A stretch of DNA of 64,000 nt from Stenotrophomonas acidaminiphila. Lineage in GTDB: Bacteria > Pseudomonadota > Gammaproteobacteria > Xanthomonadales > Xanthomonadaceae. The stretch spans positions 44,293 through 108,292 of the forward strand of contig NZ_LDJO01000021.1 in NCBI RefSeq assembly GCF_001431595.1. The letters run 5' to 3'. The notes under the pieces are model-generated. The model did no database searches. It was given only the letters and a program-made list of their open reading frames with translations, and was not told the origin of the DNA. A program made the position numbers and the translations under genes. Positions within the stretch are counted from its first letter, which is position 1, and each line of letters begins with the position of its first letter. Of this stretch, positions 51,309 to 61,012 are shown piece after piece.

Positions 51309-54300
51309 ATGCCCATGAATGCAACACCGTCCACCCACCCCGCCGCGGCACGGCCGCTGCTCTCGCCCGAACTGCCGCCGGCACCGGCCGCCCTGCGCCA
51401 GGCCATCACCGATGCCTGGCTGAAGGACGAGGCCAGCCATGTGCGCGAACTGCTGGAACAGGCCCGCCTGCCGGCCGCCGAACAGGCCCAGGTACAGGCC
51501 ACCGCCGCCGACCTGGTGCGCCGGGTACGCGCACGCGCCCGCAACCAGGGCGCGATCGAGGCGTTCATGCGCCAGTACGACCTGGGCAGCGAGGAGGGCG
51601 TGCTGCTGATGTGCGTGGCCGAGGCGCTGCTGCGCATCCCCGACCAGGAAACCGCCGACAAGCTGATCCGCGACAAGCTCGGCGAAGCCGACTGGAAGCG
51701 CCACATGGGCCAGTCCGATTCGGTGCTGGTCAACGCCTCGACCTGGGGCCTGATGCTGACCGGCCACCTGGTCGACCTGGCCGACGACACCAAGCGCGAC
51801 GTGCACGGCGCCTTCAAGCGCCTGATCGGCCGCGTCGGCGAACCGGTGATCCGCCTGGCCGTGCGCCAGGCAATGAAGATCATGGGCCACCAGTTCGTCA
51901 TGGGCCGCACCATCGACGAGGCCCTGGCGCGCTCGCACAAGGGTGACAACGGCAACTACCGCTACTCCTTCGACATGCTCGGCGAAGGCGCGCTGACCAT
52001 GAAGGACGCGCTGCGCTACCTGGAAGACTACCGGCGCGCGATCCACGCCATCGGCAAGGACAACCTGGCGCGCGGCGGCAAGGCCGACGGCGACGTGACC
52101 CGCTCGCATGGCATCTCGATCAAGCTCTCTGCGCTGTACCCGCGCTATGAGCATGCCAAGCGCGAGCGCGTGCTCGCGGACCTGGTGCCGGGCGTGCTGG
52201 AACTGGCGCAGCTGGCCAGGTCCTACGGCATCGGCTGCACCGTCGACGCCGAGGAAGCCGACCGCCTGGAGCTTTCGCTGGACATCATCGAACGGGTGGT
52301 CAGCGATCCTTCGCTCAAGGGTTGGGAAGGCTTCGGCATCGTGGTGCAGGCCTACCAGAAGCGCACCCCGTACACGATCGACTACCTGGCCGACCTGGCC
52401 CGCCGCATCGGCCACCGCCTGCAGGTACGCCTGGTCAAGGGCGCCTATTGGGACGCGGAGATCAAGCGCGCGCAGATCGACGGCCTGCCCGGCTACCCGG
52501 TGTTCACCCGCAAGCAGAACACCGACGTGTCCTACCTGGCCTGCGCCAGGCGGCTGTTCGGCCACAGCGACGTGCTGTACCCGATGTTCGCCACCCACAA
52601 CGCGGCCACCATCGCCGCGGTGAAGCAGATCGCGCAGGGCCGCACCTACGAGCACCAGAAGCTGCACGGCATGGGTGACGACCTGTACGCCGAGGTGGTC
52701 CCCGCCGATCGCCTCGACGTGCCCTGCCGCGTCTACGCACCGGTCGGTTCGCACGAGGACCTGCTGCCCTACCTGGTGCGCCGCCTGCTCGAGAACGGCG
52801 CCAATTCAAGCTTCGTCAACCGCATCACCGACGAGGACGTGTCGATCGACGACCTGATCCGCGACCCGGTCGAAGCGGTGTCCTCGTTCGCCTCCATCCC
52901 GCATCCCAAGATCCCGCTGCCGGTCGACCTGCTGCGCAGCCAGAACCACGACAGGAACAACTCCATGGGCATCAACCTCGCCAACGACAACGCACTGCGT
53001 GCCCTCGCCGGGCAGCTCAACGCCGCCGTCAAGCCATGGCAGGCCGCCCCGCTGGTGCCGGGCGCGAGCGCCAGCGGCGCCACCGTGCCGGTCACCAACC
53101 CGGCCGACCACCGCGAAGTGGTCGGCCACTGGCAGGCCGCCGACAGCGCCACCGTGCAGCAGGCGCTGGCCAACGCCGTCGCCGCGCAGCCGGGCTGGAA
53201 CCGCACCCCGGCCGCCAGCCGCGCCGCGATCCTGGAACATGCCGCCGACCAGCTGGAAGCGCGCATCGCCGAGTTCATGGCGCTGTGCGTGAAGGAAGCC
53301 GGCAAGAGCCTGCCGGACAGCGTCGCCGAAGTCCGCGAGGCGGTGGATTTCCTGCGCTACTACGCCAAGCAGGCACGCGAGCAGTTCGGTCATGCCGAAA
53401 CGCTGCCGAGCCCGACCGGCGAGAGCAACGAGCTGCAGCTGCACGGCCGCGGCGTGTTCGTCTGCATCAGCCCGTGGAACTTCCCGCTGGCGATCTTCCT
53501 GGGCCAGGTCAGCGCCGCGCTGGCAGCCGGCAACAGCGTCATCGCCAAGCCGGCCGAGCAGACCAACCTGGTCGGCTACTACGCGGTGAAGCTGCTGCAC
53601 GACGCCGGCGTGCCCGCCGACGTGCTGCAGTTCCTGCCGGGCGATGGCGCCACCGTCGGTGCCGCGCTCACCGCCGACCCGCGGGTGGCTGGCGTGGCAT
53701 TCACCGGCTCGACCGAGACCGCCCGCGCCATCAACCGCGCGATGGCCGCGCGCGATGCCGCCATCGGCGTGCTGATCGCCGAGACCGGCGGCCAGAACGC
53801 CTTCATCGCCGACTCCTCGGCGCTGCCGGAACAGCTGGTCAAGGACGCGATCGGCTCGGCCTTCACCTCGGCCGGCCAGCGCTGCTCGGCCGCGCGCGTG
53901 CTGTTCGTGCAGGACGACATCGCCGACAAGGTGATGGGCATGCTGTCCGGCGCGATGGCCGAACTGAAGGTCGGCGACCCGGGCGAGCTGTCCACCGACG
54001 TCGGCCCGGTGATCGATGCCGATGCACTGCGCATCCTCGAGGAGCACGCCGTGCGCATGGATGCCGAAGCGCGCCTGATCGCCGCCGCGCCGCTGTCCGA
54101 CGCCACCGCGCACGGCACCTTCTTCGCGCCGCGCGCGTATGAGCTCAGGCACCTCGGCCAGCTGCACCGGGAGATCTTCGGGCCGGTCCTGCACGTGATC
54201 CGCTGGAAGGCCGACCAGCTCGACGCGGTGATCGACCAGATCAACGCCACCGGCTACGGCCTGACCCTGGGCGTGCACTCGCGCATCGACGAAACCGTCG

Positions 54301-54521
54301 AGCGCATCGCCTCGCGCGTCAACGTCGGCAATGTCTACGTCAACCGCAACCAGATCGGCGCGGTGGTCGGGGTGCAGCCGTTCGGCGGCCAGGGCCTGTC
54401 CGGTACCGGCCCGAAGGCCGGTGGCCCGCACTACCTGTTGCGCTTCGCCACCGAAAAGACGGTGACGGTGAACACCACCGCCGCCGGCGGCAACGCCTCG
54501 CTGCTGACCCTGGGCGACTGA
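51309..54521 (+). CDS. putA: Bifunctional proline dehydrogenase/P5C dehydrogenase
   Basis: A 1070-residue PutA. Residues about 30-110 form the alpha domain, then the FAD-binding proline dehydrogenase barrel (about 130-540) with SIKLSALYPRY, RLVKGAYWDAEIKRAQ and FATHNAATI. The C-terminal aldehyde dehydrogenase has catalytic C859 in TSAGQRCSAARVLF and E825 in AETGGQNAFI. Family knowledge: oxidises proline to glutamate. There is no N-terminal ribbon-helix-helix, so unlike E. coli PutA it should not repress its own gene; an Lrp-like regulator at the upstream sites would fill that role. The start is uncertain between ATG 51309 and 51315; neither has a clear ribosome binding site. Confidence 0.96.
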   Translation: MPMNATPSTHPAAARPLLSPELPPAPAALRQAITDAWLKDEASHVRELLEQARLPAAEQAQVQATAADLVRRVRARARNQGAIEAFMRQYDLGSEEGVLLMCVAEALLRIPDQETADKLIRDKLGEADWKRHMGQSDSVLVNASTWGLMLTGHLVDLADDTKRDVHGAFKRLIGRVGEPVIRLAVRQAMKIMGHQFVMGRTIDEALARSHKGDNGNYRYSFDMLGEGALTMKDALRYLEDYRRAIHAIGKDNLARGGKADGDVTRSHGISIKLSALYPRYEHAKRERVLADLVPGVLELAQLARSYGIGCTVDAEEADRLELSLDIIERVVSDPSLKGWEGFGIVVQAYQKRTPYTIDYLADLARRIGHRLQVRLVKGAYWDAEIKRAQIDGLPGYPVFTRKQNTDVSYLACARRLFGHSDVLYPMFATHNAATIAAVKQIAQGRTYEHQKLHGMGDDLYAEVVPADRLDVPCRVYAPVGSHEDLLPYLVRRLLENGANSSFVNRITDEDVSIDDLIRDPVEAVSSFASIPHPKIPLPVDLLRSQNHDRNNSMGINLANDNALRALAGQLNAAVKPWQAAPLVPGASASGATVPVTNPADHREVVGHWQAADSATVQQALANAVAAQPGWNRTPAASRAAILEHAADQLEARIAEFMALCVKEAGKSLPDSVAEVREAVDFLRYYAKQAREQFGHAETLPSPTGESNELQLHGRGVFVCISPWNFPLAIFLGQVSAALAAGNSVIAKPAEQTNLVGYYAVKLLHDAGVPADVLQFLPGDGATVGAALTADPRVAGVAFTGSTETARAINRAMAARDAAIGVLIAETGGQNAFIADSSALPEQLVKDAIGSAFTSAGQRCSAARVLFVQDDIADKVMGMLSGAMAELKVGDPGELSTDVGPVIDADALRILEEHAVRMDAEARLIAAAPLSDATAHGTFFAPRAYELRHLGQLHREIFGPVLHVIRWKADQLDAVIDQINATGYGLTLGVHSRIDETVERIASRVNVGNVYVNRNQIGAVVGVQPFGGQGLSGTGPKAGGPHYLLRFATEKTVTVNTTAAGGNASLLTLGD

Positions 54522-54545
54522 TTGCCTGCATGATCCGGTGAACGG

Positions 54546-54571
54546 AAAACCCCGCGAAAGCGGGGTTTTTC
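54546..54571. terminator. Bidirectional rho-independent terminator between putA and pnuC
   Basis: AAAACCCCGC, GAAA loop, GCGGGGTTTTT: a 10-bp stem with T run on the plus strand and AAAA at the other end. It ends putA and, from the other side, pnuC. Confidence 0.9.
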
Positions 54572-54593
54572 ACAGGCGCTGCCCGGATTCGGC

Positions 54594-55199
54594 TCAGGCG
54601 CCGGCATCGGCCAGCGACGCGTCCGCCTGGCCGCGCATCAAGCGGTGCCAATGGCGCTGCGCCACCAGCGCGTTGATCCAGAAACCCACGTACAGGATCG
54701 AGGTCAGGTGCAGGCCGCGGCTGTAGTACAACGGCACCGCGATGCTGTTCACCAGCAGCCACAACCACCACGATTCCAGCTTGCGCCGCATCATCAGCAG
54801 CTGCGCGATCACGCTCAGCACCAATACCGCCGAATCGACGTACGGCGCATAGGCATTGGTCAGGCGGGTCAGCATCCAGCCGTAGCCGAACGTCGCCAGC
54901 ACCGCCAGCGGCGCCAGCCAGGCCCATGCGCGCGGTCGCAACGAGGTGATCGGCAGCGGCGCCCCGTGGTCGCCGCGCAGCCACTGCCACCAGCCCAGCA
55001 CGCTGATCGCGATGAAGAAGAACTGCAGCACCATGTCCGCGTACAGGTGCGATCGCTCGAACACCAGCGCGAACAGCGCGCAGCCGGCGATGCCCAGCCA
55101 CCAGGTGTGCACGTTGTTGCGGCCGGCCAGGAGGATGGAGCCGGCGACGGCGATGTTGGCGGCCAGCTCCAGCTGGAACGCGGGGTCGGACAGATTCAT
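54594..55199 (-). CDS. pnuC: PnuC-family nicotinamide riboside transporter
   Basis: A 201-residue protein with about seven helices. Family signatures: NIAVAGSILLAGRNNVHTWWLG near the N terminus (shown here in parts: AGRNNVHTWW), FFFIAISVLGWWQWLRG, and the C-terminal ESWWLWLLVNSIAVPLYY. Family knowledge: facilitates uptake of nicotinamide riboside, trapped by phosphorylation. The WWQW block supports PnuC over thiamine PnuT, but vitamin specificity is not certain. No partner kinase or TonB receptor is adjacent. Confidence 0.85.
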   Translation of the reverse strand: MNLSDPAFQLELAANIAVAGSILLAGRNNVHTWWLGIAGCALFALVFERSHLYADMVLQFFFIAISVLGWWQWLRGDHGAPLPITSLRPRAWAWLAPLAVLATFGYGWMLTRLTNAYAPYVDSAVLVLSVIAQLLMMRRKLESWWLWLLVNSIAVPLYYSRGLHLTSILYVGFWINALVAQRHWHRLMRGQADASLADAGA

Positions 55200-55263
55200 C
55201 CCCCATTGTCGCCCGGCGCATGCGCCCGGGCCATGGCATCGCGCGGCACCGGCCCCTGCCCGC

Positions 55264-55296
55264 AAAAGCGAAGGGCCCCGCTCGCGCGGGGCCCTC
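55264..55296 (-). terminator. Terminator after the FadL-type porin gene
   Basis: On the minus strand GGGCCCCGC / GCGGGGCCC with a 4-base loop, then TTCGCTTTT. It stands 30 bp past the stop of the gene at 55324. Confidence 0.75.
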
Positions 55297-55323
55297 CGGT
55301 CTGTCGCATCCAGCGTGCCTGGA

Positions 55324-56703
55324 TCAGAACTTGTAGTTCATCGAGGCGGCCAGGACGTCGCCACCGACCTTGTACTTGCCCTGCAGCACGTTGCCGGTGC
55401 TGCTGGTGGCGTTGATCGCCGGGTCGTTGGTGAACAGGTGGGTGTAGCCGAAGTTGAACTCGGTGTTCTCCTTCGGGGTCCAGCCCAGGCCGAACGACAG
55501 CCACTTGCGGGTCACGTCCGGCACGCGCACGTCGCGGTGCGAGTAGGTGGTCGGGGTTTCGTCGTAGGCCACGCCGCCACGCAGGGTGATGGTGTCGGAC
55601 AGCTTGTACTCGGTACCGATCGAAGCGAAGGTGGTGTCCTTGTAGCCGAACACCAGCACGTTGTCCGGCTGGTTGGACGCGAAGTCCACGGTCACCTTGT
55701 CGAACGCCGGCGCCCAGGCGGTGCGGGTCACGTCGCCCATCACCATCCAGCGGTCGTTGAGCTTGTGGGTCACGCTCAGCGTAGCCGTGGCCGGCAGGGT
55801 CACGGTGGCCTTGCCGCTGGAATCGACGAACAGCCCCTTGGCCGCCAGGCCCAGCGCGGCGTCGACCTTGCCCGGCACCTCGAAGCGGGCCTTGCCGCCG
55901 GTGATCTTGTGCTCGACCTTGGAACGGTAGCTCAGCGCGATGTTGGTGTTCTCGGTCGGGCTGAAGGTACCGCCGATCACGTAGCCGACGGCATTGTTGT
56001 TGCCCTCGACGGTGGCGTAGCCGTCGGCGCTGCCCGGCACCAGGCCCAGCGCGGCGCTGGCGCCCTTGCTGGCGCTGTAGGCCACGGCGCCGAAGTCCAC
56101 GGCATTGGCCAGTTCGATGGTCAGGTGCTCGACGAACACGCTGGCGCCGAAGGACACGTACGGGTTGACGTCATACGAGAACGCCGCGCCCAGGTCGACG
56201 GCCTTCAGGTCGGTCTTGGTGCCGTGGTAACGGCCCACCCAGTCGCGGTCGTATTCGGTCTTGAAGCCGAACGGCGCGGTCAGCGACAGGCCGAAGTGCA
56301 TGTTGTCGTTCTCGCCGAACGGCACGTGGAAGTACGCGGCCGGGACCGGGGCGATCATGCCGGCGTTGCCGCCGTTGCCGCCGGAGATCGGCGTGCCCTT
56401 GCCAGCGCCGGTCGGGCCGGCGTTGCGGGCGCTGTAGATCTCTTCCATCTTGGCCGAGAAGCTGATGGCGCTCACGTCGGCCTGGAACTGGCGGCCGTCG
56501 AGCAGGCGCATCGACGCCGGGTTGGTGGCGATCACCGAAGCGTCATCCCAGGCAGAGGCGGAACCGGCGAAAGCGCGGCCCAGGCCCTTGGCGCTGTTTT
56601 CCTTGAGCTGGAACGCGGCGGCGTCGGCGTGGCTGAAAGCCAGAGCACCGGCGATGCCGACGGCCAGAGCGGTGACACGAGCGAGGGTGGAAGCGGTATG
56701 CAT
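55324..56703 (-). CDS. FadL-family outer-membrane transporter
   Basis: A 459-residue outer-membrane protein (OmpP1/FadL/TodX family). Signal peptide ends at SHADAAAF; residues about 23-60 form the hatch (AAAFQLKENSAKGLGRAFAG, ATNPASMRLL with the NPA motif). The rest is a 14-strand barrel ending YKF with a terminal Phe. Family knowledge: lets long-chain fatty acids or other hydrophobic compounds cross the outer membrane. The start has GGAGAGAG 10 bases upstream. It is divergent from the rhomboid gene. Confidence 0.94.
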   Translation of the reverse strand: MHTASTLARVTALAVGIAGALAFSHADAAAFQLKENSAKGLGRAFAGSASAWDDASVIATNPASMRLLDGRQFQADVSAISFSAKMEEIYSARNAGPTGAGKGTPISGGNGGNAGMIAPVPAAYFHVPFGENDNMHFGLSLTAPFGFKTEYDRDWVGRYHGTKTDLKAVDLGAAFSYDVNPYVSFGASVFVEHLTIELANAVDFGAVAYSASKGASAALGLVPGSADGYATVEGNNNAVGYVIGGTFSPTENTNIALSYRSKVEHKITGGKARFEVPGKVDAALGLAAKGLFVDSSGKATVTLPATATLSVTHKLNDRWMVMGDVTRTAWAPAFDKVTVDFASNQPDNVLVFGYKDTTFASIGTEYKLSDTITLRGGVAYDETPTTYSHRDVRVPDVTRKWLSFGLGWTPKENTEFNFGYTHLFTNDPAINATSSTGNVLQGKYKVGGDVLAASMNYKF

Positions 56704-56918
56704 GTTGGAAGCTCTCTCCGTAGGGCGGTGATGATTCGTTGTGCGCCTGCACCCCAGTACCGCCAAGCGGCCCTGCGATGCGCCGGATTCCCCTCCCGAC
56801 ATACGACGCCGTATGCAGTATCCAACATGCTTGTTAACTAAACAATAACGCCGCCGTATTCATTTATTTCCATTCCCTCACCCTGCATCGGCCCTGCTCG
56901 GGGTAGGCTTGCGCGCCC
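56704..56918. promoter_or_regulatory. Divergent AT-rich region between the porin and rhomboid genes
   Basis: No gene. It includes a 6-bp inverted repeat CATACG-ACGC-CGTATG (56800-56815) and an AT-rich palindrome-like stretch TTGTTAACTAAACAA (about 56831-56845), both possible operators for the porin promoter. Regulator unknown. Confidence 0.4.
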
Positions 56919-57611
56919 ATGTTCGTTTCCATCCCCTCCCGCGACAAACCCGGACTCCGCTGGGCAGTACCACTGCTGTTCGCGGCAATCTGGCTGGCCT
57001 TCCTCTGGTCGATCTCGCGGCCGGACGAAGCGCGGCGGTCGCTGTGGATGGACTGGGGCGCGCTGTCCACCGGCCTGGGCAACCCGCAGGACTGGTGGGC
57101 GGCACTGCGCGACGGCAGCGTGCTGCGCCTGTTCACCGCGCTGTTCCTGCACGCGGACTGGTCGCACCTGCTCGGCAACCTGGTGTTCCTGCTGATCTTC
57201 GGGCTGCCGGCCGAACGGGTGCTGGGGCCATGGCGGCTGTTGTTGTTGTTCCTGCTGGGCGGTGCCGCGGCCAACCTGGCGGCGCTGTACGCCATGGGAT
57301 CGCCGGACCAGATCATCATCGGCGCCAGCGGCGCGGTGTCGGCGTTGCTGGGGGCCTATCTGGCACTGTTCCCCGGCGCGCGGCTGGGCGTGGTACTGCC
57401 GCTGGGGTTGTTCCTGGAATTCGTCCGGGCGCCGGCCTATCTGCTGATCGGGGTATGGGCCGCCCTGCAGGTGGTTTTCGCCTATATCGGCCCGAGCTTC
57501 GGCATGGTGGCCTGGTCGGCGCACCTGTCCGGCTTCCTGTTCGGCATCGTCTATGGGCTGTATGTGCGCGCCGCCATCGCCCGGCGACTGCGCAAGCGCC
57601 ACGGTTTCTAG
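56919..57611 (+). CDS. Rhomboid-family intramembrane serine protease
   Basis: A 230-residue six-helix rhomboid. The Ser-His dyad is S137 in IIIGASGAVSALLG and H202 in AWSAHLSGFLFG; HADWSHLLGNLVFLL is the conserved loop-1/helix region. Family knowledge: cleaves within the membrane segment of substrate proteins. It is slightly longer at the N terminus than the minimal core. Substrate unknown. Confidence 0.93.
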   Translation: MFVSIPSRDKPGLRWAVPLLFAAIWLAFLWSISRPDEARRSLWMDWGALSTGLGNPQDWWAALRDGSVLRLFTALFLHADWSHLLGNLVFLLIFGLPAERVLGPWRLLLLFLLGGAAANLAALYAMGSPDQIIIGASGAVSALLGAYLALFPGARLGVVLPLGLFLEFVRAPAYLLIGVWAALQVVFAYIGPSFGMVAWSAHLSGFLFGIVYGLYVRAAIARRLRKRHGF

Positions 57612-57648
57612 CGGCCACCCCCATGTGCGCCGTCCCTATAATCGCGCC

Positions 57649-57972
57649 ATGAGCAGCAAGCCCCTGTACAAGATCACGTTCCTCAACCACGGCAAGGTCT
57701 ACGAGCTGTATGCCCGGCACGTGGGCAGCAGCCACCTGTGGGGATTCAACGAAATCGCCGAACTGGTGTTCGACCTCCATGACGGCCTGGTAGTCGACCC
57801 CACCGAGGAACGCCTGCGCGAGGAGTTCGGTGGCACCAAGGTGCTGCACCTGCCGATGCAGAGCATCGTGCGCATCGAGGAAGTGGAAAAGAAGGGCCAA
57901 TCGGCGATCCGCGACGCGGCCACCGGGGAGAAGGTGGTCACGCCGTTCCCGATGCCCGCCAAGCCGCGCTGA
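57649..57972 (+). CDS. DUF1820 protein
   Basis: A 107-residue small protein: MSSKPLYKITFLNHGKVYEL, LWGFNEIAELVFDL and VVDPTEERLREEFGGT, ending in PMPAKPR. This is the DUF1820 family found across gammaproteobacteria. Function unknown. It is 37 bp after the rhomboid gene. Confidence 0.9.
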   Translation: MSSKPLYKITFLNHGKVYELYARHVGSSHLWGFNEIAELVFDLHDGLVVDPTEERLREEFGGTKVLHLPMQSIVRIEEVEKKGQSAIRDAATGEKVVTPFPMPAKPR

Positions 57973-58122
57973 GTACCGCATCGCGCAGCCATTGCCGCCG
58001 GTGACGTGGCGGCAGGAGCGAACATCGCCCGTCCGCTGCCGCGTCTCGTCCGGGCGCCGTCCGTCATCCCCGCCCTGCTCCCGTGCGGATGACGCGCACG
58101 CCCAGGGCGCGCGCGGGCAAAG

Positions 58123-59526
58123 TCACTTGCCGCCGTCGACGGCTTCCGGTTTGGCCGGCACGCTGACGCCCGTCGGCGTCGGCGCGGCTTCCGGCTTGGC
58201 CGGGACCGCCGGCGGTGCCGCGGCCGCGGGCCGGGCAGCGAGCGAACCGGGCTGCTTGAGTTCACGCAGGGCCGAGCGCACCGGCCCATCGCCCGGCAGC
58301 ACCACGCCGGTGGCGGCGCCACTGGTCTCGTCGTCGCCACGCAGGTGGCCCGGCAGCTTGGCCTCGCTGAAGTCGGCAATGGAAGCCGGCACGTCCTTGC
58401 CGGCGGTAGCCGGATCCACGGCCAGCTCAACGTCCGGCACGATGCCGGTGGCCTGGATCGAACGGCCGCTCGGGGTGTAGTAACGCGCGGTGGTCAGTTT
58501 GACCGAGTCGCCGTTGTCCAGCGGCAGCACGGTCTGCACCGAGCCCTTGCCGAACGTGCGGCTGCCGACGATGCGCGCGCGCCGGTTGTCAAGCAGCGCG
58601 CCGGCCAGCACCTCCGAGGCGCTGGCCGAACCGGCATCCACCAGCACCACCACCGGCGCCCCCTGCATCAGGTCGCCGGGGGTGGCCTCGAACTTCGCAT
58701 CGCTGACCGAGATGCGGCCGCGGGTACTCACGATCACGCCCTTTTCCAGCAGGTCGTCGGCCACCTGCACCGCCGCGGTGAGCAGGCCGCCCGGGTTGCT
58801 GCGCAGGTCCAGCACCAAGCCCTTCAGCCTGCCGCCGGCCTGCGACTTCAGCTGGGTGAGGTGTTTCTGGAAGTCGGCGCCGGTATCGGCCTGGAAGGTG
58901 CTGATGCGCACATAGCCATAGCCCGGTTCCAGCATCCGGCTGCGCACGCTGGTGACGCGGATGGTCTCGCGGGTGACGGTGACATCGAACGGCTTCTCTT
59001 CGCCCCGCTCGATGGTCAGCACGACCTTGCTGCCGGCCGGGCCGCGCAGCGGCTCCATCGCCTCGAACGCACTGATCGGCTTGCCGTCGATGGCCACGAT
59101 CAGGTCGCCCGCGCGCAACCCGGCCCGCGCGGCGGGGGTCTCGTCGATCGGCGATACCACCTTGAGCGCGCCGTCCTGCTGCAGCAGCTCGACGCCGATC
59201 CCTTCGTAGGCGCCCGTGGCCTGCTCGTCGAAGGCCTGGGCATCTTCCTTGTCGAAATAGGTGCTGTGCGGATCCAGGTCCAGCAGCAGGCCGCGGACCG
59301 CCGACTGCATCAGCTTCTTGTCGTCCACGGGATCCACGTAGGCAGCGCGCACCGCGTTGTATACCGCGACGAAGCGGCGTATCTCGTCCAGCGGCACCCG
59401 CGAGGTCACCGATTCCTTGGCATCGGGATCGTCCGCCTTCGGCGTCTTGTCCGGGGCACTCTGCGCCAGGCCGATGGCCGGCGACAGTGCGAACAGCAGG
59501 GCAGCAGCAAGGCCGGCTACACGCAT
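58123..59526 (-). CDS. ctpA: C-terminal processing peptidase (S41, CtpA)
   Basis: A 467-residue exported serine protease. Signal peptide (AGLAAALLFALSPAIGLAQ), a helical N-terminal region, a PDZ domain (about 95-180; RAGLRAGDLIVAIDGKPISA), and the S41 catalytic core with nucleophile Ser in AGSASASEVLAGAL and Lys in RTFGKGSVQTVLP. A Pro/Ala-rich tail follows. Family knowledge: trims or degrades periplasmic proteins, often peptidoglycan hydrolases. The ATG at 59526 has GGAG 6 bases upstream, better than ATG 59538. It follows envC on the same strand, matching the common envC-ctpA pair. Confidence 0.95.
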   Translation of the reverse strand: MRVAGLAAALLFALSPAIGLAQSAPDKTPKADDPDAKESVTSRVPLDEIRRFVAVYNAVRAAYVDPVDDKKLMQSAVRGLLLDLDPHSTYFDKEDAQAFDEQATGAYEGIGVELLQQDGALKVVSPIDETPAARAGLRAGDLIVAIDGKPISAFEAMEPLRGPAGSKVVLTIERGEEKPFDVTVTRETIRVTSVRSRMLEPGYGYVRISTFQADTGADFQKHLTQLKSQAGGRLKGLVLDLRSNPGGLLTAAVQVADDLLEKGVIVSTRGRISVSDAKFEATPGDLMQGAPVVVLVDAGSASASEVLAGALLDNRRARIVGSRTFGKGSVQTVLPLDNGDSVKLTTARYYTPSGRSIQATGIVPDVELAVDPATAGKDVPASIADFSEAKLPGHLRGDDETSGAATGVVLPGDGPVRSALRELKQPGSLAARPAAAAPPAVPAKPEAAPTPTGVSVPAKPEAVDGGK

Positions 59527-59640
59527 GAACCACTCCATGAAAACGGATGCGCACCATGCGCGTCGCACCGATTATGCGCGAAGCCCGGTGGAATTCACGT
59601 TGAACGAGGCCGTCGGCGGTGCCACCCGCTCAGCCGGCGC

Positions 59641-60966
59641 TCACTGGCGCTGCAGCCACGTGGCCGGATCCACCGGCTGGCCATTGCGGCGCAGTTCGAA
59701 GTAGAGCGCCGCCACGCCCTGGCCACCGGAGTTGCCGACCCGCGCCACCGCCTCGCCGCGGCGCACGCGCGCGCCCGCATCGCGCAGCAGGGTGTCATTG
59801 TGGGCATACAGGCTCATGTAGCCATTGCCGTGGTCCACGATCAGGATCATCCCGTAGCCGGTCATCCAGTCGGAGAAGACCACCGTGCCGTCGGCGACCG
59901 CGGTCACCGTCGTGCCGGGCGGGGCGCCGATCAGCACGCCGCTGCTGGTGCGCCCGTCCGGCAGGCGCCCGCCATAGCGGGCCAGCAGGTTGCCGGACAA
60001 CGGCCAGCCCAGCCCACCGACCTTCGGTGCCGGTGCATTCGCGGTGACCCGTGGCGGCGCCTTGCCCGGCGTGGGCCGTGTCGCCCCCGTGGCCGCCTGG
60101 CGCGACTGCTCGGCGGCGGCACGGCGCGCAGCCGCCTTGCGCTCGGCCTCGGCGCGTGCGGCCGCCGCGCGCAGGCTGGACAGCAGCTGCTCGAGCGCCC
60201 GCGCGTCCTTGCCAAGCACCTTCTCCCGCTCGCTGCGGTCCTGGTAGCGCTGGTCCAGCTCCGCGGCCAGCTGTGCCCGCTTGCGACGGCCCTCGGCCAG
60301 CGCCGCGGCCTGTTCGCGCTGCTGCGCACGCGCCTGCTCCAGTTCGCGGCTGCGTGCCAGGATTTCCTGCTCGTTCGATGAAAGTGCCTGCAGATCGCCG
60401 GCCAGCGAGGCGATGGTCCGCGCCCGCTCGCGCTGCAGGTAGCGGTGGTAGGCCAGTTCGCGGTTGGCGTCGGCCACCCGGTCCTGCGACAGCAACAACT
60501 TCAGCGGGGCATGGTTGCCCAGCCGGTAGGCACCGCGCAGCAGCGCGGCGAGCTGCCCGCGCTGCCGTCCCAGGTTGGCTTCAAGCACAACGCGGCGTTG
60601 CTGCAGCTCCGCCAGCGCCTGCTGTTCGCGGCGCATCGCCGCCTCGGTTTCGGCCACCGTCCGGCCGCTGCGGGCAACCTGCTGGTCGGCCTCGCGCAGC
60701 CGCCTGGACGCTGCTTCCCGCTCTGCCTGCAGGCGCTGCCGTTCCTGGGCCACGTTCTTGAGCTCGCCGCGCAACTGCTGCAGTTTCTTCTCCGCATCGC
60801 GGGGATTGTTCTGCGCCAGCCCGGCGGGAGCGGCCAGCGACAACGCCAGCAGGCAGCCGGCGACCCAGGCCGGCAATGCCGGGGAACGGGCGGGCTGGCG
60901 GCGGCGGCAGGACGGTCGCAATGGCGTTCCAGTGACTTCAGGCAGATGCGGATTGTACCCAGCCAT
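59641..60966 (-). CDS. envC: Murein hydrolase activator EnvC
   Basis: About 441 residues. Signal peptide (VAGCLLALSLAAPAGLAQ), a long coiled coil (about 55-290, rich in Glu/Arg/Gln heptads) and a C-terminal LytM/M23 domain. The LytM site is degenerate: the metal-binding HxxxD position reads SSGVLIG, so it cannot bind zinc, which is the mark of EnvC activators. Family knowledge: activates amidases during daughter-cell separation. The start is uncertain (ATG 60966 or 60978, or a TTG near 60918). Confidence 0.92.
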   Translation of the reverse strand: MAGYNPHLPEVTGTPLRPSCRRRQPARSPALPAWVAGCLLALSLAAPAGLAQNNPRDAEKKLQQLRGELKNVAQERQRLQAEREAASRRLREADQQVARSGRTVAETEAAMRREQQALAELQQRRVVLEANLGRQRGQLAALLRGAYRLGNHAPLKLLLSQDRVADANRELAYHRYLQRERARTIASLAGDLQALSSNEQEILARSRELEQARAQQREQAAALAEGRRKRAQLAAELDQRYQDRSEREKVLGKDARALEQLLSSLRAAAARAEAERKAAARRAAAEQSRQAATGATRPTPGKAPPRVTANAPAPKVGGLGWPLSGNLLARYGGRLPDGRTSSGVLIGAPPGTTVTAVADGTVVFSDWMTGYGMILIVDHGNGYMSLYAHNDTLLRDAGARVRRGEAVARVGNSGGQGVAALYFELRRNGQPVDPATWLQRQ

Positions 60967-61012
60967 GCTGCCATCCATGCTTGCCCACAGGAATTCCCGA
61001 CGGAGACGCGCG